Positions 34,138-44,738 of a stretch of DNA of 64,000 nt are shown here, one piece after another (position 1 is the first letter of the stretch; the number at the start of each line of letters is the position of its first letter). The notes under the pieces are model-generated. The model was not told the origin of the DNA. It ran no database searches and saw only the letters and a program-made list of their open reading frames with translations. The DNA is from Lasiosphaeris hirsuta. Taxonomy: Eukaryota; Ascomycota; Sordariomycetes; Sordariales; Lasiosphaeriaceae. The translations under genes were made by a program, and so were the position numbers. The stretch covers positions 1,240,001 through 1,304,000 of the forward strand of contig JAUKUA010000002.1 of NCBI GenBank assembly GCA_030549175.1. The letters are read 5' to 3'.

Positions 34138-34670
34138 GCGAATTTGTTGATGGGCTACTTACTGTTGGTGGTGGTGCCCCACCTCGAGGGTGCAGGGTGC
34201 ACACGCCACCTCGCCTAGCTAGTGCCTGTGGACCACACCTAGATAGCTGTTGCAGGGCCAGGAAAAACCTGGCCCACAACACCACCAATCCATCACCACT
34301 TTCCCATTGCTCTGTCTCGCCCACAGCTACTCCAGTTAAAGTGGGTCTAGTCGCCTAAGCGAAGCGCTAAGAATACGGCTTCACAGGTGTTGCTAGTTTC
34401 CGTTTATTAGCCCTGTCGATGTTACTTTGTCGCTGTTTCTTTTGCGACATAGCATGATGGGGTTGGACTCCAAGGCAGAATTCCGCGCAGTGGCGCAACG
34501 GTTACCTGCTGAGGATTAGCCTAGCTGCCCCCACAAGGCGTCTAGGGGCTAGCTGTCAAACAGATAAAAACAGGGCGAACGACCACACAAGACATAAAAG
34601 TCGCTCCCTGTCCTTCCTCGATAGACATGCCAACCCCCGTCAGCCCCATCCCGACCCTACCGACTCCTAG
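34138..34670. other. intergenic region with a perfect hairpin
   Basis: GGGCCAGG (34255-34262) and CCTGGCCC (34268-34275) form an 8-bp stem with a five-A loop, flanked by GT-rich and CA-rich arms (TGGTGGTGGT near 34168, CACAACACCACCA near 34275) that could extend the structure. No gene is seen. Confidence 0.4.
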
Positions 34671-36443
34671 ATGGATGCCACCCGAGAATCGCTGAAAGGC
34701 ATATTTCTGGCCAACGTCCCAATCGGGGACTAGCGAGCCATCTACTTGGTCCCTATTTTATCTCACATTGAAAAGACGGCAAAAACGATGCTGCAAACCC
34801 TTGCAGCCAGCCCCTACGAAACAGGCAATGACATGTACAGCAGGGTTTCGCTTGTGGATGTATTTACATTGTTATGCGTCACGATACGCAAGATCCTCCA
34901 AGATGCAAGCCCAGAAAATCTCACCATCGACAGTCTCGCAAATTCCCTGGTGGGCCACGAGGAGCTCGCCCATCTAGAATTAGCTACAGATATTGAGTAG
35001 GCAGAGGCCCGACGACAGTTTGTTTTGGCGGCCCTCTGGTAGTTCACATCATTCTTCTCTTGGAACTACACTTTACATCTCAATCGATGCTCCGTTGGCG
35101 TGGGACCTTGTGCGCTAATAAAGCCAGTAGAGGTGTACGAGAACTGCGACCGGCCCTTGGGCGTGTTCATACGCCTCACTGGGCTGACACCGCATGAGTA
35201 TCCAACGGAGCCGCGCGCCGAGGATGTACTGCATCTTTCCATCTTGGACTTCTACTCCTTAACCCATGTCGGCCGGCTCCAAATCAAATGGGTGCCCCAT
35301 ATAAGCCAGCATCTAAAGCTCGACACCCACACCAGAACCCTCTATCTCTTTCAGAACCCGTCCCTTTGCGTTCTCGCACTAGGCGGTGGGGATTACCAGA
35401 AGCTGAGCAGGAGGTTAGTTCCCTTGAGCAGGCACAGACCAACATTCTAGCTCCGAGTTTCTGTTTGGCCGCGATGGCTTCGTGGAGGCGACACAGCGCT
35501 TCCGCAACGATTCAGCCATCGAAGTCCTCCTGAACCCAACCAACAGAAAAATCCGTCTGTACACACTCGAGGAGGAGAGCTTCGAAGATGTGGTTCAGAG
35601 ACCAGACGGGAGTCACGGGACAGAAGAGATCTTGGCCAAGACACGCAGAACTTGCACGACTTGTTGAGCACCAGGTCATCGAACTGTTCGAAAGTCTCGA
35701 GAAACTCATTGGCCATGAGTCCCAAGGCGAGGCCGAGGCCAAGGGCGTCAACATGAAGCCGCGGGTCCGCAGCCATCTGCAAGGTGGGGACTTTCGGGAC
35801 GTGGCCATAACCCGCGATCCGCTGTACATACGGGCGACAACGCCCCCAAGCTCCCGACAGACGAGGGTCGACTTTGCCAAATCAACACACGCCGTGACGC
35901 TCTTCGGGCATGGATTTGGGGAGCTTATCAAGCCGGCCGAAACAGCGAGCTCGGTGGATCAGGACGTGCCGTGACAGGCAGTACCGGTTAGGAAAGGCTT
36001 TCTCAGCGCCTGTGTGGCTGGACTCAGAGACATGATCGAGAGTGAAGGGGACGTGACGACCCACCCGTTGAACATTTCCCAGGGAATCCTGTGGCATAAC
36101 CCGTGCCAGCACGACGTTTTTGCGTTGAACAGAAATGCCGGCTATATGGAATGGAACCCGGTTCAGGAGCTGTTGCCGGCCACCTCCAGTCTGAGAAAAG
36201 CCTGCTCCTGCGGATCGGGGGACCAAAAGGATTGATATCAACACCTACCCACACAGGGCGGTGATATTTGGGCGGACCAGCTTGTCCATGTTCACCTGGC
36301 CTGATGCAGGGGATCCGGTCGTTCTCGATCTGGCTGCCGTTGCTCCCGGCGAAGTCGCGGAGGGCCCCTCGACGAAACTGGAGGAAGTGCCTAGCGACAA
36401 CTCGACCGACAGTATTCAGGTCAGCACAGATCTGATCATGTGA
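34671..36443 (+). pseudogene. decayed conserved hypothetical protein gene
   Basis: From ATG 34671 a single frame (MDATRESLKGIFLANVPIGD) continues to about 35416 with three in-frame TAG codons that replace probable CAG codons. A candidate intron (GTTAGT..TTCTAG, 35412-35449) leads to SEFLFGRDGFVEATQRFRND. The frame then shifts near 35620 to ELARLVEHQVIELFESLEKL, THAVTLFGHGFGELIKPAE, DMIESEGDVTTHPLNISQG and, after a further shift, VIFGRTSLSMFTWPDAGDP. The pieces read in the right order as one multi-domain fungal protein of unknown function. The combination of CAG-to-TAG changes and indels indicates decay. Confidence 0.5.
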
Positions 36444-36925
36444 AAATCCAGATACGCAGCCGACGTCGCCAATGTTGTCTCGCTCCCAGAGCCGATCAGA
36501 TCGATTGCTTGCTCGCTCGCTGGTCTTCGAACACCGGTTCCGGATCGGGGCCCCAGCCCGGCTCGGTAGACTCTCCATCGGGAATTGAGCCTGGAACACT
36601 CCCGGTCATGAGGGTAGGTTTGGGCCCGGCTCCGATACAACATGGAGAAAGCGTTCGAAAACGGTGCTAGATGGAGAGGAGTCACAGAGAGGAGGGATTG
36701 CCAAGAGATTGAAGGCTGTGAGTATATCGGCGGGATTCTGCCGGTCGGTTTGGGATTGCCAAGGTATCCAGGCGAAGAAGCAGGAATAGGGGTAGGTGGC
36801 TTGGATCTTCAGTGGGGGTTGGTCGGATGAAAGGAGTTTTAGCGTAAACACTTGATTTTGGCTAAGGTATAGATAGGGAAGGCTGCAAGGTACCTCTCAT
36901 ATGATGCCATAACTACGATAACGGT
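36444..36925. other. spacer between convergent units
   Basis: Continuation of decayed plus-strand sequence and the 3' flank of the HET gene; no supported gene. Confidence 0.4.
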
Positions 36926-39038
36926 TCATATAATTTCGAACTCCCTCACCCTGTCCTCACGCCACTCCTCCCCCCTCATCGCCCCCAGCACAACACAATG
37001 CCCGACAAGGCTCCATCTCCCCCGACCCGCATCCCGCAGCACAACGGGCGAGTGGCAGCCGGCGACAACAGTGACTATATCACCCGGTTCCACGTACAAT
37101 CCCTCCCCGAGCCTCCCGTCAGCCGTCCAGAAGAGATTCTGCCCATCCAACCCATACGCCACCTCGTGCTGGGTCATGCGCCAGTAGTTGTGCTTGGGCA
37201 CGCTGCCGTCACCCAGGACGAAGTCGGGATACAAGTCTGGGCCGTGCTCCCTCACCCCAGCGAGCCACTTCCGCAGCCCGGCGAGCCGGTGCCGCAGCCT
37301 GGTCGACTCGAGGGTTCTGGGATTAGGGTTACTTGGACCGCTGGTGTCGAGCGGATATCGTTTGTAATTCGCAGACAAAAGCCGGGCGGTTTGCTCTAGC
37401 GCATGGGGTCGCCCCTCGCGCTCGGAGTGGACGATGAATTGCTGTAGAACGGACAGCATCTCCCGGCCGTTGTGTTCCGCTGCGAGCTTTCTAGCGGTCT
37501 GTGTGTTCCGAAAAGTCTCGGTATCGGGATAAAGTTCACGATCTTCCATCTCAGGGGTCTCAAGCTCGGCCACGTCTTGAATGCTAGAGAGATCTCCCGG
37601 GTGCAACGCAGGCGGGAATGTGTCGCTGATGCGGGCGCCCACCGTGACTACCTCCCTCCCGTTCAGGACGAGGACACTCGGTGCACGGAAGGAGTACATG
37701 GCTGGCGCTTTGAGACAGGCTGATCCCTTCCCGTCGTAGTAATGGGCGAATAAAGCCAGACGAATGTCAGCAACGGAGAGGGAGCTCCAATCCGGAACCC
37801 AGGAGGGACAGCCGGTTATTGCTTTGTACTTCTGCGCCGCAAATACCATCGTCTCATCCAAAACTGGATAAGAAGAACCATTGGAGGTTTCAATGATACG
37901 CTGTGCCATATCACGATATATCTCTGCCGTTGGGGATTCGTAGCTGACGGGGATCGGGCCCAACTCGGTAGGGAACAGGGCTCGTAGCCCATAGATGTAG
38001 TCACGGGGATCGGTGGTGCTCTTGGAGCGCATGTCAAGCAGCACAACCAGAAGGCGTTTGGTGTGAATCCTCTTATGCAGGTGCTGTTGATGCCACGGTA
38101 ACTTCAAGTTCTTCAACGTGGGGTCCGTGGGGTCTTGTTCACGACGGATCATGATTTCCCTCGTCGCCAGGTCCATGTGCAGGGAGAAAGGGTCCCCCAG
38201 GTTCCAGTCGATGCCGGGAAGCTCCATGGTCTGAAATGCCCGCGGTATCGACTCGAGAAACCACAGGCTCACGGGCTCGAGGGCACCACAGAAGACCAAG
38301 CATGAATCGGCATGTCGACAGAGGCCAACTTCTTGCAAGGTCCACACCCGCTCCCAGTAGGGTCGGGATTGGATGTCGACAACTCCTCGGATCAGCTGCG
38401 CCCTTTGATCTTGTAGCTTTTCAGTCCTAGTTGCGTCCACGTATACTGCGGTGCCGGGCAAGTTGCTCACCTCGCGTCAACTTGCTCAACAACTTGGATT
38501 TCATCCCATCAAAGCCGTCGGGCTCCCAAGGCCCATCATCCTTCTTCGCCTTTGCAATTCTGCTTCTCACACCCCGCCTTGTAGATATTGGCTTGACCAT
38601 TCTCCAAAAGTCTCTCATGATTCGAAACGCCATCTCAGCATTTGGCGTCGCCTCGCCTAGCCAAATAAGGACGCGTTCTGCACGACGATAGATATCGCCC
38701 ATGTTGGTGACCTGTACATTGCGCTCGGCAACTGAGGCTTGATTGATGCATATTGCGTCGACCCAGACATGGCGTGCCTTTTTCTTCCACCGAAGCCGGC
38801 GCAGGGCTGCTTCGGCGTTCGCTGTGATCGAGAGGGCCTTGGAGCCGCATGAGACAAGCCGATCGAGCGGTTGGCCGCCCCACGTGTAGGAAAGGGCATC
38901 GTACGGCTCGCATTGAATGTTGGCCAGGGAAATCTCCACCAGCTTGAAGATTATTGGGTTTGAGGGGTCCGGTGCGCCTTGAAGCCGAATCACTCGTGTG
39001 CATCGTGGCGATGTTAGAGGCAAGTACACGTAGTCCAT
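36926..39038 (-). CDS. HET-domain protein (heterokaryon incompatibility family)
   Basis: The HET domain fills the N-terminal half: YDALSYTWGG (46-55), VWVDAICINQ (91-100), GDIYRRAERVLIWLGE and YWERVWTLQE. HET proteins trigger programmed cell death after non-self recognition when their domain is activated. Exon 1 is 39038-38471, with donor CGAG|GTGAGC. The frame continues correctly if the acceptor is the AG at 38387-38386, an 85-nt intron giving LTR-GVVDIQSRPYWERVW and a 675-residue product. The acceptor context (CGAG) is weak. The only other frame-compatible choice nearby would be a 25-nt intron, too short to splice. The C-terminal part carries no recognised repeat or NLR domain. This is the standard HET-plus-variable-tail architecture. 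Confidence 0.8.
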
Positions 39039-39304
39039 AAGTCCCGATTTTGTGCGGTACTGCTAAGTGATGGGTGTGATGTCTGACAGAGATTTGGGCT
39101 GTAACAAACACTGGAGCGAGACCGGATCGAGATTGGAGGCTGAGGATTCCCATTGAGGTGGTGGCCTGTTATTGGGCCGGCGGCTAGGTAGTAGCCGCTG
39201 ACAGCGCAAAAGAGTGGAACGGCGAAGTGAACATTAACATGATCGATGGCATCCACATCTTCACCTTAACCACCACCACAGATAATACTCCATCCATGTC
39301 TCGT
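39039..39304. promoter_or_regulatory. upstream region of the HET gene
   Basis: 266 bp between the HET start (minus strand) and the 3' end of the next minus-strand gene. It must hold the HET promoter; no motif recognised. Confidence 0.35.
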
Positions 39305-40249
39305 CTAAACGGCAATAGCAATAGCCTGGAAGTCGTCGGCGTAGTAATAGAGACCCTGGAGGGCACTGGCGCCATTCTTGAAGCGGATCTCGAGCTCCCC
39401 AACGCCCGTCAAGTCCGTGGTGAAGCGAGTGCCGGTGTAGCGGTTAAAGACGGTATCGAGACAGCTATTGCCGCCAACCCGAACTCCCTTGTAGAACACG
39501 TCCATGCCCGAAGTGGTGTCGTAGTTGAGGCAGCGCACCAGGTACGTGACGGCGTATGTCGTCGACGGCCTCGCAGTCAGGGTCTGCTTGATGGACAGGT
39601 ACGAGTTGGCCGTCTTGGCGGGGTATGCGCGGATGACCACGGAGCCGCCGGGGCAGTCGCCCCCGGCCCCGCACACGTTGAGGCCCGTGATGATGTCGAG
39701 CTGGCCGCCGGTTGTTGCCACCGAGTCGGTCCACGGGAGCAGGGACCTGGGTTGTTGGTCAGGTAGCTCTCGAATGCGCCGTTGAGGATAATGTTTTTCG
39801 GGATGGTGAGCGTTGGCGTGGCTGATGCGACCGCCGTGACTTTGGCCGTGCTGATTTCGGTGGTGGTGGTGGTTGTCTCGGAAACCTGGATCGACGCCGA
39901 CGTTTCGAAGACGCTCACGATGATGCTAGACGTGCTCGATAGCAGGCAGCTGCAGGCGCTGCTGATGCGTTTTTCCTTGGAAGAGCACGCGGTGCTGGTC
40001 TTCACAGTGACCGTCTCAACAGACACGTTCGTCTCGATGTTGGCGTGGACCGATGTGGTGGTTGACACCTCGATTACCGTCGACGTGATCTCAAGGGACA
40101 GATACGAAGAGCAAAAGTCTTCACCGACCTCGGGAATGGCGGCCACGGCGCTGGCGCATTTGCCGCTGCACGGGATCTTGCTGCAGACCTGGGCCGCGCT
40201 GGCGACGGTAGCAAAGACGCCCCCCAAGGCAAAGAGCGGCGAGTCTCAT
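39305..40249 (-). CDS. secreted Ser/Thr-rich protein with C-terminal carbohydrate-binding-like domain, frame interrupted twice
   Basis: From ATG 40249 the reading MRLAALCL followed by GGVFATVASAAQVCSK would be an ideal signal peptide. Next come a Cys-rich head (CSKIPCSGKCASAVAAIP), a long Ser/Thr tract and a beta-sandwich domain of the kind found in CBM4_9-like fungal proteins (IILNGAFESYL, PWTDSVATTGG, YYYADDFQAIAIAV). Two one-base shifts prevent a continuous frame. A run of six G near 40220 (minus strand) should be five, and GGTCCC near 39758 lacks one C before CTGCTCCC. Both lie in homopolymers and have opposite sign. Either an assembly problem in an intact gene or a recent pseudogene. Likely role: cell-wall or extracellular glycoprotein. 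Confidence 0.6.
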
Positions 40250-41818
40250 GATGTTCAAGTTCGGAAAAAGAGTGACTGGGTTAAACGAAGGGCAGAAAGA
40301 GCAGCAACAACACCCGCGATAGGAGATGGGAAGGAGAGAGGTTCCACTGGGGCAAATCTCATACTAAAAGAGGGCAAAGAGAGTCACGTTCTCCGCTCTG
40401 CTCTCCCCCCTGACCCAACGCACCGGTCGCGTCAAGACAACTTAAAGTGAGCTAGCTCCGCTTAGTTCGTAGCGTCGACGTTCAGAGCACCCGTACCCAC
40501 CTATGTGACCGGGATCTGGAGCCAATCTTAGCAACACTATTGACGGGCTAGTTAGCAGCAGGATCGTGACGACTGGGTGCCCTTGCGACTGCTCATTGAG
40601 ATCGGTCAGAGATGTTTTTTATGTGGATCCTTTGAAGCCAGTGTTCTATCGGCTATTTCACACCTATCGCTATATTAAGGACATACCCCCTTTTCCTAGG
40701 CCTGATCCTTGACGCCCCTGGCTGGCGATGAACCGCGGCTCAGCGTCCGTGAATTCCGCCGTCGTCTCTAGACCTCTTCTCGGTCGGGCGCGGAGCGCAT
40801 CGAACACGTGCTGGCCGACCTGCAGGCGGATGGGTCTCATGTCTCCATCTTGGTCATACCTCACTCGGCTCGGGCTTGGTGACCTCGTTCCAGGACCTGG
40901 TGATCGTATTGGATAATAAACCAGCGCAGGTCGCTAAGCTTTGTCGCTAGGTTCCTCCAACTGTGATTCTTTGAATTTTCCCCAGCCCCGTAGAAGCCAT
41001 TCCTTGCCCTGTTCCTCGCGGTGTTCATGTTATTCCCGGTACTCATTAGTCTTTTTTTGGGTCTGACTTCCCCTTTCCTCGGTCACCTACACCGTCTCGT
41101 TTCCTTTCACGCCCGGTGCGGCGTGCATGTATGTGATCCCAGATAAAGCTTGCTCGTATTCTGGGACCCATCTGCTTAGAATGATAGCGGAAGGGTCGTC
41201 CTACAGGCGTGGGTTGATGCTATAAATCAAGGCTAGCAATTGGACGTGGCAGCTACCAACCTTGTCATATTGCCAGGGGATATCGTAGGCTTCCAGTGTG
41301 CGTGTGGAACTCCACTTGGAAGCCATCCTAGTAAACGCCGTCTCAATTCAATCAACAGTCATAGTCTCTCCTGTGTCGTTGAGAATTTCATCGATTTGAC
41401 CTCTGTCGAGGCCCTCGCTCGATAAAAAGTTCTTTGAGTATGGTCCAATGCCACCTCTCCTTGTCATGGACCTCCTGCTTCGATTTCAGGTCCACACCAA
41501 GACTTTTTGAGGCGTTCGCAATATGCCTTCCCAGCCCTGCGTTTTTCTTAGCAGACCGCTATTGGAACTCAATCTCCCGTAGGGCTGCTGACTTACGAGC
41601 TTCTTCTTTGTGGAGCTCTTTGATGGCTTTTTTCATCGTCTCTTCAGCCTCCACGAGGCCCTCTGGAGGTTTTTGGGATGGAGCAGGTTTCGGACGTAGT
41701 TCTGACGTTTTAGCAGCTCGCTCTTGAGTTCCCACTCGCTTCCGGGGCATGAGGGGCTCACAGCTCTAGCCAGGCTCAAACAAAGCAGCAGCTTGATAGC
41801 AATAGTGGATAGTGTTGT
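40250..41818 (-). pseudogene. region of decayed minus-strand coding pieces
   Basis: Short minus-strand readings look coding but do not join. These are NLATKLSDLRWFIIQYDHQV (41046-40861), RPIRLQVGQHVFDALRARPR (40864-40670), and a Lys/Glu-rich stretch AEETMKKAIKELHKEEARKS (41750-41559). The last continues after an in-frame TAG as KNAGLGRHIANASKSLG and ends at TGA near 41395. No family is recognised. They lie directly downstream of the truncated J-domain gene and may be what remains of its original 3' part or of an inserted element. Confidence 0.3.
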
Positions 41819-42919
41819 CTAAATAGGTGTGTCTCCCATCCACAGCGAATCATAACCAAATCGCAAGATCCGAGCCATGGGACCTACGCGCGGGAGCACG
41901 CCCTCGTCCGAAATCCAGACAGTTCCCGACTTCTTTTCTTTCCAAGTGATGTCAGGAATTGCTTCAAGCCCGTGAACAGCGACAATGTCAACACGAGGGT
42001 CCTCTAGACATGGATTCATCCGTTCTAGGTTCAACTGCGATGGTGGGACGGCGTAGAGCCTTTCTTGCCTTCTCCTTCGATTTGGCACGGGTTCCTGTCC
42101 AGCATCCTTAGATTCTTTGTGTGGCTTTTTCTGAGAGATAACGGTTTCAAAATCCTTGAAGAGTGCGCTAATAAGGATGGACGTTTTATCAATGGGGAGA
42201 ACTGCTCTAGGCGCTCCATTACCTCCTGCTTTGGCCTATGTACGTAGGTGGTCATTAATCAGATCAATAGTCCATGGCACTGGCAGCATGAGCAAGGTAC
42301 ATACCTCGTCAAAAAGTTGAAGAGCAATTGTAACAAACTTATCCCTCTCCTCTCTTTCCCTCAATCTCTCGATGGCTTTTAATTTCTCCTCCATTTCCCG
42401 CCTGTGTTTTTCTCTCTCCTTCTTCTCTCGAAGCCCATAATCTCTCCCTCTTTCCCTCTCCAAATCGTCCCTGTATGATCTTCTCGGTTTGCTTTCCCAG
42501 CCCAAATCTGCTGGATACCTCTCTGCAGGTAAAGGTAACACCCTAATCCTGTCTGTCGACCGATCGACCCTGATGCGACCAGTGGAAACCCCAGGAATAT
42601 TCTCTGCCTTCTCAGCCACGGCTTCACGACCTGGGACCTCCTCGGTCTCCACCTGCCCCTCTAGCCTTGGAAATGCCAGTAGCTCGTATGCTTGCTGGAC
42701 CACCCCAAACTCGCTTCGTCTTTGCGCCCTGTCTGCCGGATCCCGACCTAGGTCCGGGTGGCGTGACAGAGCGAGCTTCTTATACGCACGACCTATCTCG
42801 GTTTCCCGCGCAGTCTCTTCGATGCCCAAGACCTGGTACGGATTGGGAGGGGGAGCGCGTCCCTGGTTAAGCTCGTAGCGACATAAAGTATCTGAGTTGA
42901 GCTTGATTGCGGACGTCAA
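41819..42919 (-). CDS. J-domain (DnaJ) protein fused to the start of an alpha/beta-hydrolase domain
   Basis: Two exons, 42919-42305 and 42235-41819, with a 69-nt intron (GTATGT..CATAG), phase 0; 343 residues. Residues 26-85 form a J-domain: PYQVLGIEETARETEIGRAY, the HPD triad at 54-56 and FGVVQQAYELL. J-domains stimulate Hsp70 ATPase. A charged, probably coiled-coil segment (ERERGRDYGLREKKEREKHR) follows. Residues 287-343 match the opening of the esterase-like domain at the N-terminus of many fungal NLR-type proteins (VDIVAVHGLEAIPDITW, ARILRFGYDSLWMGD). Then TAG ends the frame before the nucleophile elbow, so the hydrolase part cannot be active. Either a truncated larger gene or a J-domain protein that captured part of an NLR-like gene. 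Confidence 0.7.
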
Positions 42920-43101
42920 TCACGAGGACTAGGGAGTGGGCACGAGGAAAGGTAGTTGGTTGAATAAAGGCTGTGCTCGCGGTCAAAGTAACTCGGTCGG
43001 TGTCTTGCTCTGTTTGACTGCGGAGTTATCTTTTTTAGACCACAGTTCTGCCCACATGCAACCATGCCTCAAAGGCTACATATGCCTAGGTACCAAGTTA
43101 T
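42920..43101. promoter_or_regulatory. upstream region of the J-domain gene
   Basis: 182 bp between two minus-strand genes. It presumably contains the promoter of the J-domain gene; no motif recognised. Confidence 0.3.
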
Positions 43102-43740
43102 CTATATCCTGCCAGGCGGTGAAGAAGCTTGACCCGCAGTCCCATGATCACGGCCCCCGACGTTTTCCATCGGCCAAAACCACCAGCACCCATGCCGTGG
43201 ATGCAAATGGTCAGCAAAGCAGTTAAGACCAGATCCACGTTCTTTGGAGTACCCATCAGTATAATAGGTGAACACCGCGTCTCCTTCCTTGTTGCATGCC
43301 TCGCAGCCAACAATTCGCTGCTGGACATTCCCGGCTGTCAAAGTGTCAAGTTCAAAGTCGGCCAAGCATCGTGCTGACCTTGCTTGAAGCCGTATTTCTC
43401 CTACCCAGAGACACTCATTGTCCAGACGGTTGATGTCGTCTTTGAGTTTCCATGTGCGTTCGTGTATATACGGCCCACGGTCCCAGTCCCAGTGATCGAT
43501 TTGTGGAACCTCTTGTGAATTGCCAATGTGGCAGCTGTAATAGCCAGCCTCGGGAATCACATTGGCAGCTGTCCAGAAAATGCCTTGCTGCATGACTTGT
43601 AAGAGGTTGTGACATTGAAACCTCGCCACCACAATCCAGTCTGCATTTGGTGATGTTGTCATCCACTTTTCGACATCTGGGACGAGCTGGACAATGATTT
43701 TGTAATCCATAGTGTTTTGAGATCCTAGAGCACCAGCCAT
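43102..43740 (-). CDS. hypothetical fungal protein, 212 residues
   Basis: A continuous minus-strand frame with natural-looking sequence throughout: VPDVEKWMTTSPNADWIVVA, GYYSCHIGNSQEVPQIDHWD and ECLWVGEIRLQARSARCLAD. It also has IVGCEACNKEGDAVFTYYT with a CxxC pair. Rich in Trp and Cys. Unlike secreted proteins it has no signal peptide. I do not recognise the family. The last 40 residues overlap an alternative frame that also looks coding (NVDLVLTALLTICIHGMGAG), so a 3' frameshift or unrecognised intron near 43260 cannot be excluded. Confidence 0.5.
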   Translation of the reverse strand: MAGALGSQNTMDYKIIVQLVPDVEKWMTTSPNADWIVVARFQCHNLLQVMQQGIFWTAANVIPEAGYYSCHIGNSQEVPQIDHWDWDRGPYIHERTWKLKDDINRLDNECLWVGEIRLQARSARCLADFELDTLTAGNVQQRIVGCEACNKEGDAVFTYYTDGYSKERGSGLNCFADHLHPRHGCWWFWPMENVGGRDHGTAGQASSPPGRI

Positions 43741-44738
43741 CGTAATTTAGGCTGGTTTTTGCTTGTAATGCGTTGTTTCAAATTCGGGGGAGGCGATTTA
43801 GTACCAAGGTATCTTGGGTACTACAGGGGGCATGTCAGGCGACCTGGGGAACTTGAGCAAAACAGAAAGGTGGACATTTGATCCTTATCCCTTAATATAT
43901 ATTTAAATATTTTATTGAGCCTCTTTCATTCCTGTTTGAGCATTGACTTTGTTGTGCACCTAAATCTTAACTTAAATACAGGCGCTACAAGAATGGTAGG
44001 TACCCTGGCGTTGTGAAACCTTGAGCGTCGATTGTGACAGGCTTAGCCGCCATTCGCGCCACTGAACGCTGTTCAGCGCACATGTCAGTCACAAACCAAC
44101 AGTCCACCCAGGTAACTACCTATATATAGCGCTATTGCATACAGTGGAATGCGGGACTCCCTCCTCTTCTTCATAGATCATCAATCTCTCAACCGGGATC
44201 TCTCAACCAGGCCTTTATTGTTGTGCAACTGCTGCCCCGTTACATCATGGTACGATGAGAGTAAAATAATACGGCCCGGGCATATTACAGCCGAACAGCT
44301 GACCAGGTGTTGGGCAATCTATCTGGCCTATGGAAGTGTGTTGATATAGATGGCGGCCATGTGAGCAAATCTATTTGTCAAAACTTTTCCTCTTGTCAAC
44401 AAGGAAGAGTTGGCGGCCGGATTTACAGTCCAGAATTCTAACCCTGAGCCTCCTGCACCCCCACAAAACCATACTCTAAACTTGCTCCATAAAATATCGT
44501 CAAATACCAAAATTTCCAATAAAACGATATCACGCACGCAAGCTGTGTTAAAAGGTATTTGCTAGGTCAGAGACAGGGGGCATACATCTGCCCAATTGCG
44601 TGTATCGGTTCACTCTGAAGCACAACCATTCAATGGAGTGTACAGGGAAGCTGGGCCCAGTCAAGGCTACAGCTCAGGTCCCCCCCATCCCGCACGGCTC
44701 GATACCTACCTAAGGTAGGAGGATATTCCAGCCGCAGT
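43741..44738. other. intergenic region
   Basis: No supported gene. An AT-rich patch (TATATATTTAAATATTTT) lies near 43895, TATATATAG near 44122 and the palindrome CCTACCTAAGGTAGG near 44705. It contains the promoter of the minus-strand gene starting at 43740 and the 3' flank of the transporter. Confidence 0.4.

Noticed and set aside
38386..38470. 25-nt intron in the HET gene (GTGAGC..CGCAG)
   Set aside because: Too short for spliceosomal removal; the 85-nt alternative keeps the same frame and gives the expected HET-domain continuation.
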